The position numbers and the translations under genes are program-made. A DNA stretch of 64,000 nt, from NCBI RefSeq assembly GCF_014837175.1, contig NZ_JACYFR010000002.1:826365-890364 (forward strand), given 5' to 3'. The notes beneath the pieces were generated by a model, which was not told the DNA's origin, made no database searches, and saw only the letters and a list, made by a program, of their open reading frames with translations. This DNA is from Cellulomonas sp. JH27-2. GTDB taxonomy: Bacteria > Actinomycetota > Actinomycetes > Actinomycetales > Cellulomonadaceae. Below, piece after piece: positions 15,581 through 25,114 of this stretch. How positions within the stretch are numbered: the stretch's first letter is position 1; each line of letters starts with the position of its first letter.

Positions 15581-16807
15581 TCAGCGCACCACGGCGCGGT
15601 AGACGTCCAGCGTCCGGGCCGCGATCGCGTCCCAGGAGAAGTGCTCCTCGACGCGGCGTCGGGCGGCGACACCCCACGCGGCCGCACGGTCGGGATCGGA
15701 GACGGCCTCGACCAGCGCGGCCCCCAGGTCGCCGACGAACCGGTCGGGGTCGATCGGTGTGCCGGTCCCGTCCTGCACCTGGTCGATCGGCACGAGCCAG
15801 CCCGTGACGCCGTCGTCGACCACCTCCGGGATGCCGCCCGTCGCGGTCCCGACGACGGGCAGCCCCACGGCCATGGCCTCGAGGTTCACGATCCCGAGCG
15901 GCTCGTAGACCGACGGGCACGCGAACACCGTGCCGTGCGCCAGGACGGCGACGAGGTCCTGGCGCGGCAGCATCTGCTCGATCCACACCACACCCGAGCG
16001 CTTCTCACGCAGACGGTCGACGAGGCCGGTGACCTCGGCCGCGATCTGCGGGGTGTCCGGCGCGCCGGCGCAGAGCACGACCTGCACCTCCGGGGGCAGC
16101 TGCTCGGCGGCGCGCAGGAAGTAGGGCAGGCCCTTCTGCCGCGTGATCCGTCCGACGAAGACGACGGCCGGCCGGGTCGGGTCGATGCCGAGCGCCCGCA
16201 CGGTCGCGTCGTCGCGGACCAGGTCCTGCTCGCTCGTCGGACGACGCCAGCCGTCCAGGTCGATGCCGTTGTGGACCACCTTGACGCGCTCGGGGTCGAC
16301 GGACGGGTAGGACCTCAGGATGTCGGCCCGCATCCCACCGCTGACGGCGATCACGGCAGCCGCGGACTCGTACGCCGTGCGCTCCACCCAGCTCGACACC
16401 GCGTAGCCGCCGCCCAGCTGCTCGGACTTCCACGGCCGCAGGGGCTCCAGGCTGTGGGCGGTGATGACGTGCGGCAGGTCGTGCAGCAGCGACGCGACGT
16501 GGCCGCCGAAGTTGGCGTACCAGGTGTGGGAGTGCACCAGGTCGCTCGCGACGCCGTCGGAGCCCACGTGGCCGACCGCGTCGGCCATCTCCAGGTCGAC
16601 GCCCAACGTCTGCAGCGCGGCGTTCGCCCCGGCCAGCTCGGCCGGCGTGGAGTAGCCGCGGACCGAGGCCTCGTCGCGCGGGCCCTCGAAGCAGTGCACG
16701 CGCACGTCGATGCTGCGCCGCAGCACCTCGGTCAGCCCCACCACGTGCACGCCCGCACCGCCGTAGACGTGCGGCGGGTACTCGCGGGTCAGCAGGTCGA
16801 CGCGCAC
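15581..16807 (-). CDS. glgA: GT4 glycogen synthase, corynebacterial/GlgM type
   Basis: 408 residues, GT-B fold. The N-terminus is [21 protein letters not shown], with the glycine loop that binds the acceptor or sugar nucleotide. The C-terminal domain has [20 protein letters not shown] and the donor-site motif [20 protein letters not shown] with its E-x7-E pair. This matches the actinobacterial glgA family (TIGR02149 type). In mycobacteria its member GlgM makes maltose-1-phosphate from ADP-glucose, so the true product may be maltose-1-phosphate rather than glycogen. GTG 16807 has GAGGGAGG upstream. It is divergent from glgC, which makes ADP-glucose, its donor. Confidence 0.92.
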   Translation of the reverse strand: MRVDLLTREYPPHVYGGAGVHVVGLTEVLRRSIDVRVHCFEGPRDEASVRGYSTPAELAGANAALQTLGVDLEMADAVGHVGSDGVASDLVHSHTWYANFGGHVASLLHDLPHVITAHSLEPLRPWKSEQLGGGYAVSSWVERTAYESAAAVIAVSGGMRADILRSYPSVDPERVKVVHNGIDLDGWRRPTSEQDLVRDDATVRALGIDPTRPAVVFVGRITRQKGLPYFLRAAEQLPPEVQVVLCAGAPDTPQIAAEVTGLVDRLREKRSGVVWIEQMLPRQDLVAVLAHGTVFACPSVYEPLGIVNLEAMAVGLPVVGTATGGIPEVVDDGVTGWLVPIDQVQDGTGTPIDPDRFVGDLGAALVEAVSDPDRAAAWGVAARRRVEEHFSWDAIAARTLDVYRAVVR

Positions 16808-16852
16808 CGGATCCTCCCTCTGCCCCGGCGCCGACGGCCGGTGACCTGCGAC

Positions 16853-16858
16853 ACGCTA
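16853..16858 (-). promoter_or_regulatory. Possible -10 (TAGCGT) for glgA
   Basis: TAGCGT on the minus strand, about 45 nt before GTG 16807, leaving a short leader with a Shine-Dalgarno sequence. No -35 seen. Confidence 0.35.
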
Positions 16859-16902
16859 GCGCGCCGACGCCCTCACGCCTCGCCACGGACGCGGTCGGGG
16901 CC

Positions 16903-16908
16903 TAGGGT
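16903..16908 (+). promoter_or_regulatory. Leaderless -10 (TAGGGT) for glgC
   Basis: TAGGGT followed by 7 nt and ATG 16916; no ribosome-binding site in between. Confidence 0.6.
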
Positions 16909-16915
16909 CGTCGCC

Positions 16916-18157
16916 ATGGCAGCGCCGCGCGTCCTCGCAATCGTCCTCGCAGGTGGAGAGGGCAAGCGACTCATGCCGCTGACCGCCCACCGCGCCAAGC
17001 CGGCCGTCCCGTTCGGCGGCATCTACCGCCTCGTGGACTTCGCGTTGTCCAACGTCATCAACTCGCACTACCTGCACGTCATCGTGCTGACGCAGTACAA
17101 GTCCCACAGCCTGGACCGGCACGTGTCCAAGACGTGGCGCATGTCGCCGCTGCTGGGCAACTACGTCGCGGCCGTCCCCGCGCAGCAGCGCGTCGGCAAG
17201 CACTGGTACCTGGGCAGCGCGGACGCCATCTACCAGTGCCTCAACATCATCGAGGACGAGCGCCCGGACATCGTCGTGGTCGTCGGCGCGGACCACGTCT
17301 ACCGGATGGACTTCTCCCAGATGGTGGACGCGCACATCGCGTCGGGCGCCGAGTTCACGGTCGCCGCGATCCGCCAGCCCATCGAGGAGGCCGACCAGTT
17401 CGGCGTCATCGAGGTGGACCCGAAGGACCCCACCCGCATCGCGGCCTTCCGCGAGAAGCCGACCGACCCGGTCGGCCTGGTGGACTCCCCCGGCGAGATC
17501 CTCGCGTCGATGGGGAACTACGTGGCCAACGCGGACGCACTGGTCGCAGCGGTGACGCGGGACGCCGAGAACGCCACCTCGCGCCACGACATGGGCGGCG
17601 ACATCGCGCCGTACTTCGTCGAGCGCGGCACGGCCGGTGTGTACGACTTCCTGCGCAACGACGTCCCCGGCTCGACGCCCCGCGACCGCGACTACTGGCG
17701 CGACGTCGGGACGCTCGACGCCTACTACGAGGCCAACACGGACCTCATCGCGATCGAGCCGGTGTTCAACCTCTACAACGACGAGTGGCCGCTGTTCACG
17801 GGCTACACGGGGCTGCCGCCGGCCAAGTTCGTGCACGCCGGCGCAGGTCGGCTGGGCCATGCCGCGGACTCGATCGTCTCGCCCGGCGTCGTCGTCTCCG
17901 GTGCGACGGTCTCCGGCTCGGTCCTGTCCCCCGGCGTCCGGCTGCACTCGTGGGCCCAGGTCACCGACTCCGTGATCATGGACAACGTGCACGTGGAGCG
18001 GTACGCGCAGGTGCACCGCGCGATCATCGACAAGAACGTGGTGGTCCCGGAGCGGGTCCGCATCGGGCTGGACCACGAGCACGACCGTGCTCGCGGGTTC
18101 ACGGTCACCGAGTCCGGCATCACCGTCGTCCCCAAGGGCGCCGTCATCACGGACTGA
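16916..18157 (+). CDS. glgC: Glucose-1-phosphate adenylyltransferase
   Basis: 413 residues, the usual length. It makes ADP-glucose from ATP and glucose-1-phosphate, the committed step of glycogen and alpha-glucan synthesis. The nucleotide-binding signature [20 protein letters not shown] is at residues 7-26, followed by [20 protein letters not shown]. The substrate-site region [14 protein letters not shown] and the C-terminal left-handed beta-helix repeats ([20 protein letters not shown]) are present. ATG 16916 is preceded by TAGGGT at 7 nt, so the mRNA is probably leaderless. It is divergent from glgA across a 108-nt shared promoter region. Confidence 0.96.
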   Translation: MAAPRVLAIVLAGGEGKRLMPLTAHRAKPAVPFGGIYRLVDFALSNVINSHYLHVIVLTQYKSHSLDRHVSKTWRMSPLLGNYVAAVPAQQRVGKHWYLGSADAIYQCLNIIEDERPDIVVVVGADHVYRMDFSQMVDAHIASGAEFTVAAIRQPIEEADQFGVIEVDPKDPTRIAAFREKPTDPVGLVDSPGEILASMGNYVANADALVAAVTRDAENATSRHDMGGDIAPYFVERGTAGVYDFLRNDVPGSTPRDRDYWRDVGTLDAYYEANTDLIAIEPVFNLYNDEWPLFTGYTGLPPAKFVHAGAGRLGHAADSIVSPGVVVSGATVSGSVLSPGVRLHSWAQVTDSVIMDNVHVERYAQVHRAIIDKNVVVPERVRIGLDHEHDRARGFTVTESGITVVPKGAVITD

Positions 18158-18182
18158 TCACCGGGGGCGTCCCGGGAGTCGC

Positions 18183-18188
18183 TACCCT
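18183..18188 (+). promoter_or_regulatory. Leaderless -10 (TACCCT) for serB
   Basis: TACCCT with 7 nt to GTG 18196. It lies 25 nt after the glgC stop, so serB has its own promoter. Confidence 0.55.
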
Positions 18189-18195
18189 GCACCGC

Positions 18196-18831
18196 GTGAA
18201 CCCGCGCCTGCTCGTCATGGACGTCGACTCGACCCTCATCACGAGCGAGGTGATCGAGCTGTTGGCCGCGCGCGCGGGATCGCAGGAGCTCGTCGCCGCG
18301 ATCACCGAACGGGCCATGCGCGGCGAGCTCGATTTCGCGGCGTCGCTGCACGAGCGCGTGGCGACCTTGGCCGGCCTTCCGGTGGGCGTCTTCGACGAGG
18401 TGCGTGCGCAGGTCGAGCTGACGCCCGGAGCCGCCGAGCTGGTGGCGCAGGTGCAGTCACGCGGCTGGTCGGTCGGCCTCGTCTCCGGCGGGTTCATCGA
18501 GGTCGTCGCGCCGCTGGCACAGCCGCTGGGGATCGAGCTCGTGCGCGCCAACGCCCTCGAGGTGGCCGACGGCCTGCTCACCGGCCGCGTCACCGGCCCC
18601 GTGGTCGACCGGGCCGCGAAGGCGGTGGCGCTGCGCGACTACGCGGCTGCCGTCGGTGCCGACCTCGCCGACACCGTCGCGATCGGCGACGGCGCCAACG
18701 ACCTCGACATGCTCGCGGCCGCCGGCTTCGGTATCGCGTTCAACGCCAAGCCCGTGGTCGTCGAGCAGGCCGACGCCGCCGTCACCGACCGCCTCGACGC
18801 CGTCCTGACCCTCCCGCCGTTCCAGCGCTGA
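18196..18831 (+). CDS. serB: Phosphoserine phosphatase (HAD family)
   Basis: 211 residues, the catalytic HAD domain only, with no N-terminal ACT domain. Motif I DVDSTLI (nucleophile Asp in MDVDST), motif II VGLVSGGF (Ser/Thr), motif III Lys in RAAKAVALRDY, and motif IV IGDGANDLDML are all in place. The VSGGF segment is characteristic of SerB, which dephosphorylates L-phosphoserine in serine synthesis. GTG 18196 is chosen from the TACCCT hexamer at 7 nt and the immediate start of motif I. Convergent with sixA. Confidence 0.9.
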   Translation: MNPRLLVMDVDSTLITSEVIELLAARAGSQELVAAITERAMRGELDFAASLHERVATLAGLPVGVFDEVRAQVELTPGAAELVAQVQSRGWSVGLVSGGFIEVVAPLAQPLGIELVRANALEVADGLLTGRVTGPVVDRAAKAVALRDYAAAVGADLADTVAIGDGANDLDMLAAAGFGIAFNAKPVVVEQADAAVTDRLDAVLTLPPFQR

Positions 18832-18853
18832 CGCACTGGTCTGTTCTGACGCG

Positions 18854-19390
18854 CTACGACGACGGCGTGTGCAGCGCGACGAGGGTCGCGGCCGAGGCCT
18901 GCCACTGCGAGAACGGCGCGTCCGCCTCGAGCACCGACCAGCTCGCGGTCGGCACGCCCACCTGCACGCGCAGGTAGGCGGCTTCGTCGGACCCCGGACC
19001 GGCGAGCAGCTCCGCGGCGAAGGACATGGTCGGCTCGTGCCCGACGACGAGCAGCGTGCGGACCTCGTCGTCGACCTGACGCACGAGCTCCAGCAGCGAC
19101 CGGCCGTCCGCCGAGTACACCTCGTCGCGCAGCTCGACCCGGGGCTGCGCGTCGAGGCCGACGCTGCCCAGCTCCCACGTCTGCCGGGTGCGCAGGCTCG
19201 ACGAGCACAGCACCAGGTCGGGTGCCACACCGGCGGCGGTCATCGCGGCACCCAGCCGGGACGCCTGCTTCCGGCCGGGCAGCGCGAGGGCACGTTCGTG
19301 GTCCTCGACCCGCTCGGGGTGCTCGGCCTTGGCGTGCCGGAGCAGCACCAGACGTCGCAGCTCGCCGGCGGGTCCAGCAGGTTTCGTCAC
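18854..19390 (-). CDS. SixA-like histidine phosphatase
   Basis: 178 residues. The RHG-type motif is LVLLRHAKAEHP (about residues 14-25) with the phospho-accepting His. The second catalytic His is in LLVVGHEPTMSF. The remaining core, LVLCSSSLRTRQTWE, also fits the SixA branch of the histidine phosphatase superfamily, whose E. coli member dephosphorylates phospho-His proteins. GTG 19390 lies 15 nt behind the fabI stop, so it belongs to the fabG-fabI-sixA operon. The biological substrate is unknown. Confidence 0.88.
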   Translation of the reverse strand: MTKPAGPAGELRRLVLLRHAKAEHPERVEDHERALALPGRKQASRLGAAMTAAGVAPDLVLCSSSLRTRQTWELGSVGLDAQPRVELRDEVYSADGRSLLELVRQVDDEVRTLLVVGHEPTMSFAAELLAGPGSDEAAYLRVQVGVPTASWSVLEADAPFSQWQASAATLVALHTPSS

Positions 19391-19405
19391 CCGCTCAGCG
19401 TCCCA

Positions 19406-20176
19406 TCACAGACCCATGGCGTGCACGCCACCGTCGACGTGGATGATCTCCGCGGTGGTCGCGGGGAACCAGTCGGACAGCAGCGCGGCGACGGCACGGG
19501 CCGTGGGCTCGGGGTCGGTGACGTCCCAGCCGAGCGGCGCACGGTCGGGCCAGCCGCCCTCCATCGACTCGAAGCCGGGGATCGACTTCGCGGCCGTGGT
19601 GCGGATCGGGCCGGCGGAGACGAGGTTGACGCGGACGCCCGAGGCGCCCAGGTCACGGGCCAGGTAGCGCGACGTCGACTCGAACGCCGCCTTGGCGACA
19701 CCCATCCAGTCGTAGACCGGCCACGCGAAGGACGCGTCGAACGTCAGGCCGACGATCGACGAACCGCGGGTCAGCAGCGGCTGCGCGGCCACGGCCAACG
19801 ACTTCAGCGAGAACGCCGAGACCTCGAGCGCCGTGGCGACGTCCGCCCACTCGCCGGCCAGGAAGTTGCCGCCCATGACGGACTGGGGTGCGAAACCGAT
19901 GGAGTGCACGACGCCGTCGAGCTGGTCGAGCCCGGCCTCGCGGACGCGGTCGGCCAGCGCGGCCAGGTCCTCGGCGTCGGTGACGTCGAGCTGGACCACC
20001 TCCGCGGGGGCCGGCAGGCGACGCGCGATGGCCTGGGTGAGCCGGAACTGGCGGCCGAACGAGGTCAGCACCACCTGGGCGCCCTCCTGCTGGGCCAGGC
20101 GCGCGACGTGGAACGCGATCGAGCCGTCCGTGAGGACGCCGGTGACGAGCAGCTTCTTGCCTTCGAGCAGACCCAT
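19406..20176 (-). CDS. fabI: Enoyl-ACP reductase, InhA/FabI type
   Basis: 256 residues. The NADH-binding pattern of the FabI class is seen as LLVTGVLTDGSIAFHVARLA (GxxxxxSIA instead of the GxxxGxG of other SDRs). The catalytic region YDWMGVAKAAFES carries Tyr and Lys with the six-residue spacing typical of FabI. VVHSIGFAP also fits. It catalyses the final reduction of each fatty-acid elongation cycle and is the target class of isoniazid and triclosan. GGAGA precedes ATG 20176. It follows fabG by 49 nt, the actinobacterial mabA-inhA arrangement. Confidence 0.95.
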   Translation of the reverse strand: MGLLEGKKLLVTGVLTDGSIAFHVARLAQQEGAQVVLTSFGRQFRLTQAIARRLPAPAEVVQLDVTDAEDLAALADRVREAGLDQLDGVVHSIGFAPQSVMGGNFLAGEWADVATALEVSAFSLKSLAVAAQPLLTRGSSIVGLTFDASFAWPVYDWMGVAKAAFESTSRYLARDLGASGVRVNLVSAGPIRTTAAKSIPGFESMEGGWPDRAPLGWDVTDPEPTARAVAALLSDWFPATTAEIIHVDGGVHAMGL

Positions 20177-20225
20177 GTCGGTCTCCGTTCTGTGTGGTGC
20201 GAGTGCGGGGAGAGTCAGTGGCCAG

Positions 20226-21056
<831 letters not shown>

Positions 21057-21057
21057 T

Positions 21058-21063
21058 TAGGAT
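21058..21063 (+). promoter_or_regulatory. Leaderless -10 (TAGGAT) for DUF3099 operon
   Basis: TAGGAT followed by 6 nt and GTG 21070; close to the actinobacterial consensus. Confidence 0.62.
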
Positions 21064-21069
21064 CTGTTG

Positions 21070-21411
21070 GTGAGCACGCGCAAGCAGGACGAGCCGGAGA
21101 TCCCTCGGATCACCTCCGCGCCCGAACCCTTGGGCCAGGACGTCGCCCGGCGGCAGAAGCGGTACCTCATCCAGATGGGCATCCGCGTCCTGTGCTTCGC
21201 GATCGCCGTCATCACCTGGCACCACATCCCGATGTGGGTGTCGCTGTTCTTCATCGTCGGCGCCGTCGTCCTGCCGTACGTCGCGGTGATCTTCGCCAAC
21301 GCGGGCCGCGAGCGCCGCGACGAGGAGACCACGTTCATCGACCCGCGCGAGATCGGCCCGGGCGACCACGAGACGCACCACCTGGGCGGGCCGAGCGGCG
21401 GCGCGCGATGA
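21070..21411 (+). CDS. DUF3099 membrane protein
   Basis: 113 residues from GTG 21070. The first 40 residues are soluble and contain PRITSAPEPLGQDVARRQKR, typical of DUF3099. Two membrane helices follow: MGIRVLCFAIAVITWHHIPM and WVSLFFIVGAVVLPYVAVIF. The C-terminus is charged. Function unknown; the family is confined to actinobacteria. A TTG three bases upstream is also in frame but the TAGGAT spacing supports GTG. It overlaps the next gene by ATGA, forming a DUF3099-Cys protein-SURF1 operon. Confidence 0.85.
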   Translation: MSTRKQDEPEIPRITSAPEPLGQDVARRQKRYLIQMGIRVLCFAIAVITWHHIPMWVSLFFIVGAVVLPYVAVIFANAGRERRDEETTFIDPREIGPGDHETHHLGGPSGGAR

Positions 21412-21641
21412 GCCTGTTCGCACCCGACCCCGTCGACGAGCTCATCTGCTCCGCGAAGGGCTGCCGCGCCGAGGCGACGTGGGGCCTGCTGTGGAACAAC
21501 CCCAAGCTGCACACGGGTGAGCGCCGCAAGGTCTGGCTCGCGTGCGACGAGCACCGCACGTCGCTGTCGCAGTTCCTGGAGGTGCGCGGCTTCCTGCGCG
21601 ACGTGGTGCCCGCCGACACGCTCGAGGGTGCCGCGCCGTGA
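21408..21641 (+). CDS. Small Cys-rich conserved protein
   Basis: 77 residues. Four potential metal ligands occur as ICSAKGC (C-x4-C) and LACDEH (C-x2-H), separated by WGLLWNNPKLHTGERRKVW. The pattern suggests a small zinc-binding fold. Homologues in actinobacteria are sometimes labelled acetone carboxylase, which the size does not support. It overlaps DUF3099 by 4 nt (ATGA) and SURF1 by 4 nt (GTGA). This tight packing points to a shared role, perhaps cytochrome oxidase maturation, but that is inference. Confidence 0.8.
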   Translation: MSLFAPDPVDELICSAKGCRAEATWGLLWNNPKLHTGERRKVWLACDEHRTSLSQFLEVRGFLRDVVPADTLEGAAP

Positions 21642-22555
21642 GACCGTCCGTCCGCCGCGCCGTCGGGCTCGTACTGCTCGCCGTCGCGCTGGCCACCGCG
21701 TGCGTGTTCCTGGGCCGCTGGCAGTGGAACAGGCACACGTGGCGTGATGCGCAGATCGACGTGGTGAAGTCGAACTTCGACGCGACGCCCGTGCCGCTGT
21801 CCACGGTCCTGGACCCGTCGGACCCGATCGCAGAGGACCAGCTCTGGACTCCCGTCACGGTGACGGGCCACTACGAGCCCGCCGCCACCGTCGAGCTGCG
21901 CAACCGCCCGGCCGACGGCACCCCGGCGTACCACGTGCTGGTGCCGTTCATGGTCGACGACTCGTCGGCCGGCACTGCCGCGCAGCCCACCGACGTCGGC
22001 ACGGTCCTCGTCGTCGACCGCGGGTGGGTCCCCACCGGCGAGAACGCGGACGCGGACGTGACTGCCCCGGCGCCGCCGTCGGGCGAGGCGACCATCACCG
22101 TCCGCCTACGCGCGTCCGAGGCCGACTCCCGCCGCAAGGCGCCACCCGGGCAGGTCCAGGCGATCGCGGTCGACGAGGTCCTCGACGTCGCCGGCATCGA
22201 CGCCCCGACGTGGCAGGTCTACGGCGGCCTCGTGTCCGAGGACCCGGCCGTCTCCCCCATGCCCGGCACGCTGCCCGAGCCGAGCATCGACCCCGGCTCG
22301 CACCTGTCCTACGCGTTCCAGTGGTGGGTGTTCGCGATCGGCTCACTCGCCGGGTTCACGCTGCTGGCGCGCCGCGAGATCCTCGAGGGCGACGACGAGC
22401 GCGCACCCGTCGACCCCGATCCGTGGGCCCCGCGCCCTCCGCGCGGCGCCCGCAAGGAGCGTGTCTACACCTCCAAGCGCCGCGACGGCCGCGCCGAGGC
22501 GGAAGAGGACGCCCTGGTCGAGGCCCAGCTCTCCTCTCGCGTCGCCAGCGAGTGA
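21638..22555 (+). CDS. SURF1 family cytochrome oxidase biogenesis protein
   Basis: 305 residues with the SURF1 layout. An N-terminal helix (LVLLAVALATACVFLGRWQWNR, about 10-31) ends in the conserved LGxWQ motif. It is followed by a large extracytoplasmic domain with VTVTGHYEP and VVDRGWVPTGE. A second helix near the C-terminus, FQWWVFAIGSLAGFTLLARR, is followed by a charged cytoplasmic tail of about 65 residues, longer than in model SURF1. It assists heme a insertion or assembly of aa3-type oxidase. GTG 21638 overlaps the previous stop. ctaA elsewhere in the window supplies the same pathway. Confidence 0.9.
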   Translation: MRPSVRRAVGLVLLAVALATACVFLGRWQWNRHTWRDAQIDVVKSNFDATPVPLSTVLDPSDPIAEDQLWTPVTVTGHYEPAATVELRNRPADGTPAYHVLVPFMVDDSSAGTAAQPTDVGTVLVVDRGWVPTGENADADVTAPAPPSGEATITVRLRASEADSRRKAPPGQVQAIAVDEVLDVAGIDAPTWQVYGGLVSEDPAVSPMPGTLPEPSIDPGSHLSYAFQWWVFAIGSLAGFTLLARREILEGDDERAPVDPDPWAPRPPRGARKERVYTSKRRDGRAEAEEDALVEAQLSSRVASE

Positions 22556-22589
22556 CGATCTCTCGACCAGATCGTCCGTGATCGCATCC

Positions 22590-22636
22590 ATGGTTGCAGC
22601 GAACACGCCCGTGAGGGGCACGTGCGCTGCAACCAT
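22590..22636. terminator. Bidirectional hairpin between SURF1 and ABC-F genes
   Basis: Perfect 12-bp arms 22590-22601 and 22625-22636. The 23-nt loop can fold further (cacg/cgtg and gccc/gggc). It sits between two convergent genes, so it probably ends both transcripts. There is no U-tract on either strand. Confidence 0.65.
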
Positions 22637-22677
22637 CGCTGCGACCACCCGCTGACGACGGGGAGGCCGTCGGCCGG

Positions 22678-24276
22678 TCAGGCCAGCGTGATGAGGTCCA
22701 GGTAGTCCGGGCCCCACAGGTCCTCGTCGCCGTCGGGCAGCAGCAGGACGCGCTCGGGGTTGAGCGCCTGCACGGCGCCCTCGTCGTGCGACACCAGGAC
22801 GACGGCGCCGGTGTACCCGCGCAGCGCCGCGAGGATCTCCTCGCGGGAGGCGGGGTCCAGGTTGTTCGTCGGCTCGTCGAGCAGCAGGACGTTGGCCGAC
22901 GAGACCACGAGCGCCGCGAGCGCCAGGCGCGTCTTCTCACCGCCGGACAGCACGCGGGCGGGCTTGTCGGCGTCGTCGCCCGAGAACAGGAACGACCCGA
23001 GCACCGAGCGGACCTGGGTGTCGGTGAGGTCCGGGGCCGACGACCGCAGGTTCTCGACGACCGTGCGGTCGAGGTCGAGGGTCTCGTGCTCCTGCGCGTA
23101 GTAGCCGAGCTTGAGACCGTGGCCGGGGTTGACCGTGCCGGTGTCGGCCTTGTCGATCGCGCCCAGGATGCGCAGCAGAGTCGTCTTACCGGCGCCGTTG
23201 AGACCCAGGACGACGACGCGCGAGCCGCGGTCGATCGCCAGGTCGACGTCGGTGAAGACCTCCTGCGACCCGTAGGACTTGGACAGCCCCGACGCCGTGA
23301 GCGGCGTGCGACCGCACGGCGCGGGGTCCGGGAACCTCAGCTTGGCCACCTTGTCGGACACGCGCGCGGCCTCGAGCCCGGACAGCATGCGCTCGGCACG
23401 GCGGGCCATGTTCTGCGCCGCGACGGCCTTCGTGGCCTTCGCGCGCATCTTGTCGGCCTGGGCCAGCAGGGTCGCGGCCTTCTTCTCGGCGTTGGCGCGC
23501 TCGCGTCGACGCCGCTTCTCGTCCGTCTCGCGCTGCAGCAGGTAGGCGTCCCAGCCCAGCGCGTACTGGTCGAGCGCGGCGCGGTTGGCGTCCAGGTGGA
23601 ACACCTTGTTGACGGTGGCCCGCAACAGGTCGGCGTCGTGGGAGATGACGATGAAGCCGCCCGGGTACGCCTTGAGGTAGTCGCGCAGCCACGCGATCGA
23701 GTCGGCGTCCAGGTGGTTGGTGGGCTCGTCGAGCAGGAGGGTGTCGACGCCCGAGAACAGGATGCGCGCCAGCTCGACGCGGCGGCGCTGGCCGCCGGAC
23801 AGCGTGCCGAGGGTCTGGCCCAGCACGCGGTCGTCGAGGCCCAGGTTGGACGTGATGATGTGCGCCTCGCTCTCGGCGGCGTACCCGCCGGCGGCGTCGA
23901 AGCGTGCGTTGAGGCGGCTGTAGCGCTCCATGGCGGCCTCGCGCTTGTCGTCGTCCTCGCTGGCCATGTTGGCCTCGGCGACGCGCATCGAGGCGACGAT
24001 CTCGTCGAGCCCGCGCGCGGAGAGCACGCGGTGCAGGGCGAGCTGGCCCAGGTCGCCCGAGGCCGGGTCCTGCGGCAGGTAGCCGACCTCGCCGCCCCGG
24101 ATGATCTGCCCGCCGGTGGGCTGGGTCTCCCCGGCGAGCGTCTTGGTCAGCGTCGTCTTGCCGGCGCCGTTGCGTCCGACGAGGCCGATGCGGTCGCCGG
24201 CCGCGATGCGGAACGACGACTCTTCGAGCAGGACGCGTGCGCCGATGCGCAGCTCGACCGCTTGGGCGGTGATCAC
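22678..24276 (-). CDS. ABC-F ATPase (translation factor type)
   Basis: 532 residues with two ATPase domains and no membrane segment. Domain 1 has Walker A GRNGAGKTTLTK and signature LSGGQRRRVELARIL; domain 2 has GLNGAGKTTLLR and LSGGEKTRLALAAL. Both end in LLLDEPTNxLD. A charged helical linker (DEKRRRRERANAEKKAATLL, about 255-300) is the P-site tRNA interaction motif region. ABC-F proteins act on the ribosomal E site in translation control or antibiotic resistance. This one resembles housekeeping forms, but a resistance role cannot be excluded. GTG 24276 is chosen because CGGAGG lies upstream and the domain starts at once (VITAQAVELRIG). Confidence 0.9.
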   Translation of the reverse strand: MITAQAVELRIGARVLLEESSFRIAAGDRIGLVGRNGAGKTTLTKTLAGETQPTGGQIIRGGEVGYLPQDPASGDLGQLALHRVLSARGLDEIVASMRVAEANMASEDDDKREAAMERYSRLNARFDAAGGYAAESEAHIITSNLGLDDRVLGQTLGTLSGGQRRRVELARILFSGVDTLLLDEPTNHLDADSIAWLRDYLKAYPGGFIVISHDADLLRATVNKVFHLDANRAALDQYALGWDAYLLQRETDEKRRRRERANAEKKAATLLAQADKMRAKATKAVAAQNMARRAERMLSGLEAARVSDKVAKLRFPDPAPCGRTPLTASGLSKSYGSQEVFTDVDLAIDRGSRVVVLGLNGAGKTTLLRILGAIDKADTGTVNPGHGLKLGYYAQEHETLDLDRTVVENLRSSAPDLTDTQVRSVLGSFLFSGDDADKPARVLSGGEKTRLALAALVVSSANVLLLDEPTNNLDPASREEILAALRGYTGAVVLVSHDEGAVQALNPERVLLLPDGDEDLWGPDYLDLITLA

Positions 24277-24487
24277 TTGATGGTTTCCTCCGAGAAGGCG
24301 CCGCGGGACTTGGCCGCGGGCACAAACGCCCTCAAGTCTACGTGCGGCTAACGTGGCTGACGGCCGCCGGGACGACCCCCGATGCTGTGACACCCCTGGA
24401 CGACGAGCGCGCCGACCCACGAAGATCGCCGCACGAGTCCCGCACGCGCACCGCATTTCTCGCTCCGCCGATCACGAGGGACACCCC

Positions 24488-25114
24488 ATGACCGACATCA
24501 CGCCTGACGCCACGACCGCCGACAAGCCGCTGCCCGCACCTGCCGCCGCACGCAGCAGCGTCACCACCGACATCGCGCTCGTCGCATCCTTCGCCGCCTT
24601 CATCGCGGTGTGCGCGATCCTGCCCGGCATCCCGACGGGTTCCGGCGTCCCCATCACGCTGCAGACGTTCGGCGTGATCCTGGCCGGGCTCGTGCTCGGG
24701 TGGCGGCGCGGTGCGCTCGCCGTGCTGCTCTACCTGGCCGTCGGGTTCGCCGGTGTGCCCGTGTTCGCCCAGGGCCACAGCGGCCTGTCGGTCCTGTCGG
24801 GCGCGTCCGCCGGGTACCTGATCGCGTTCCCGTTCGGGGCCGCGCTGGCCGGGTTCCTCGCGAACGGCGCCGCGAAGGCGACCGGGTACGCGCGGTACAC
24901 GATCCTGTTCACGTCGGGCCTGTTCGCGAGCCTCCTGACGATCCACGTCGGCGGCGTCATCGGCCTCATGATCAAGCTGGGCATCGACTTCGGCGCGGCC
25001 GTGACGATCGACGTCGTCTACCTGCCCGGCGACATCCTGAAGAACCTCGCCGCGGCAGCCGTCGCGTTCACGCTGTTCCGCGCCTACCCGGACCTGCTCC
25101 GCAACCGGCGCTGA
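24488..25114 (+). CDS. bioY: Biotin ECF transporter substrate-binding subunit
   Basis: 208 residues. A soluble N-terminal tail of about 28 residues precedes six hydrophobic segments. VPITLQTFGVILAGLVLGWR and GFAGVPVFAQGHSGL are the BioY signature regions, and the Gly-rich SGASAGYLIAFPFGAALAGF is also typical. It binds biotin in the membrane and docks on the energising module. GAGGGA precedes ATG 24488. The 211-nt stretch before it, back to the ABC-F start, shows no gene and no biotin-repressor dyad I could recognise. bioM follows with a TGATG overlap. Confidence 0.92.
   Translation: MTDITPDATTADKPLPAPAAARSSVTTDIALVASFAAFIAVCAILPGIPTGSGVPITLQTFGVILAGLVLGWRRGALAVLLYLAVGFAGVPVFAQGHSGLSVLSGASAGYLIAFPFGAALAGFLANGAAKATGYARYTILFTSGLFASLLTIHVGGVIGLMIKLGIDFGAAVTIDVVYLPGDILKNLAAAAVAFTLFRAYPDLLRNRR

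Noticed and set aside
24277..24487. Possible biotin-responsive operator before bioY
   Set aside because: No clear inverted repeat or known repressor motif could be recognised in the 211 nt.
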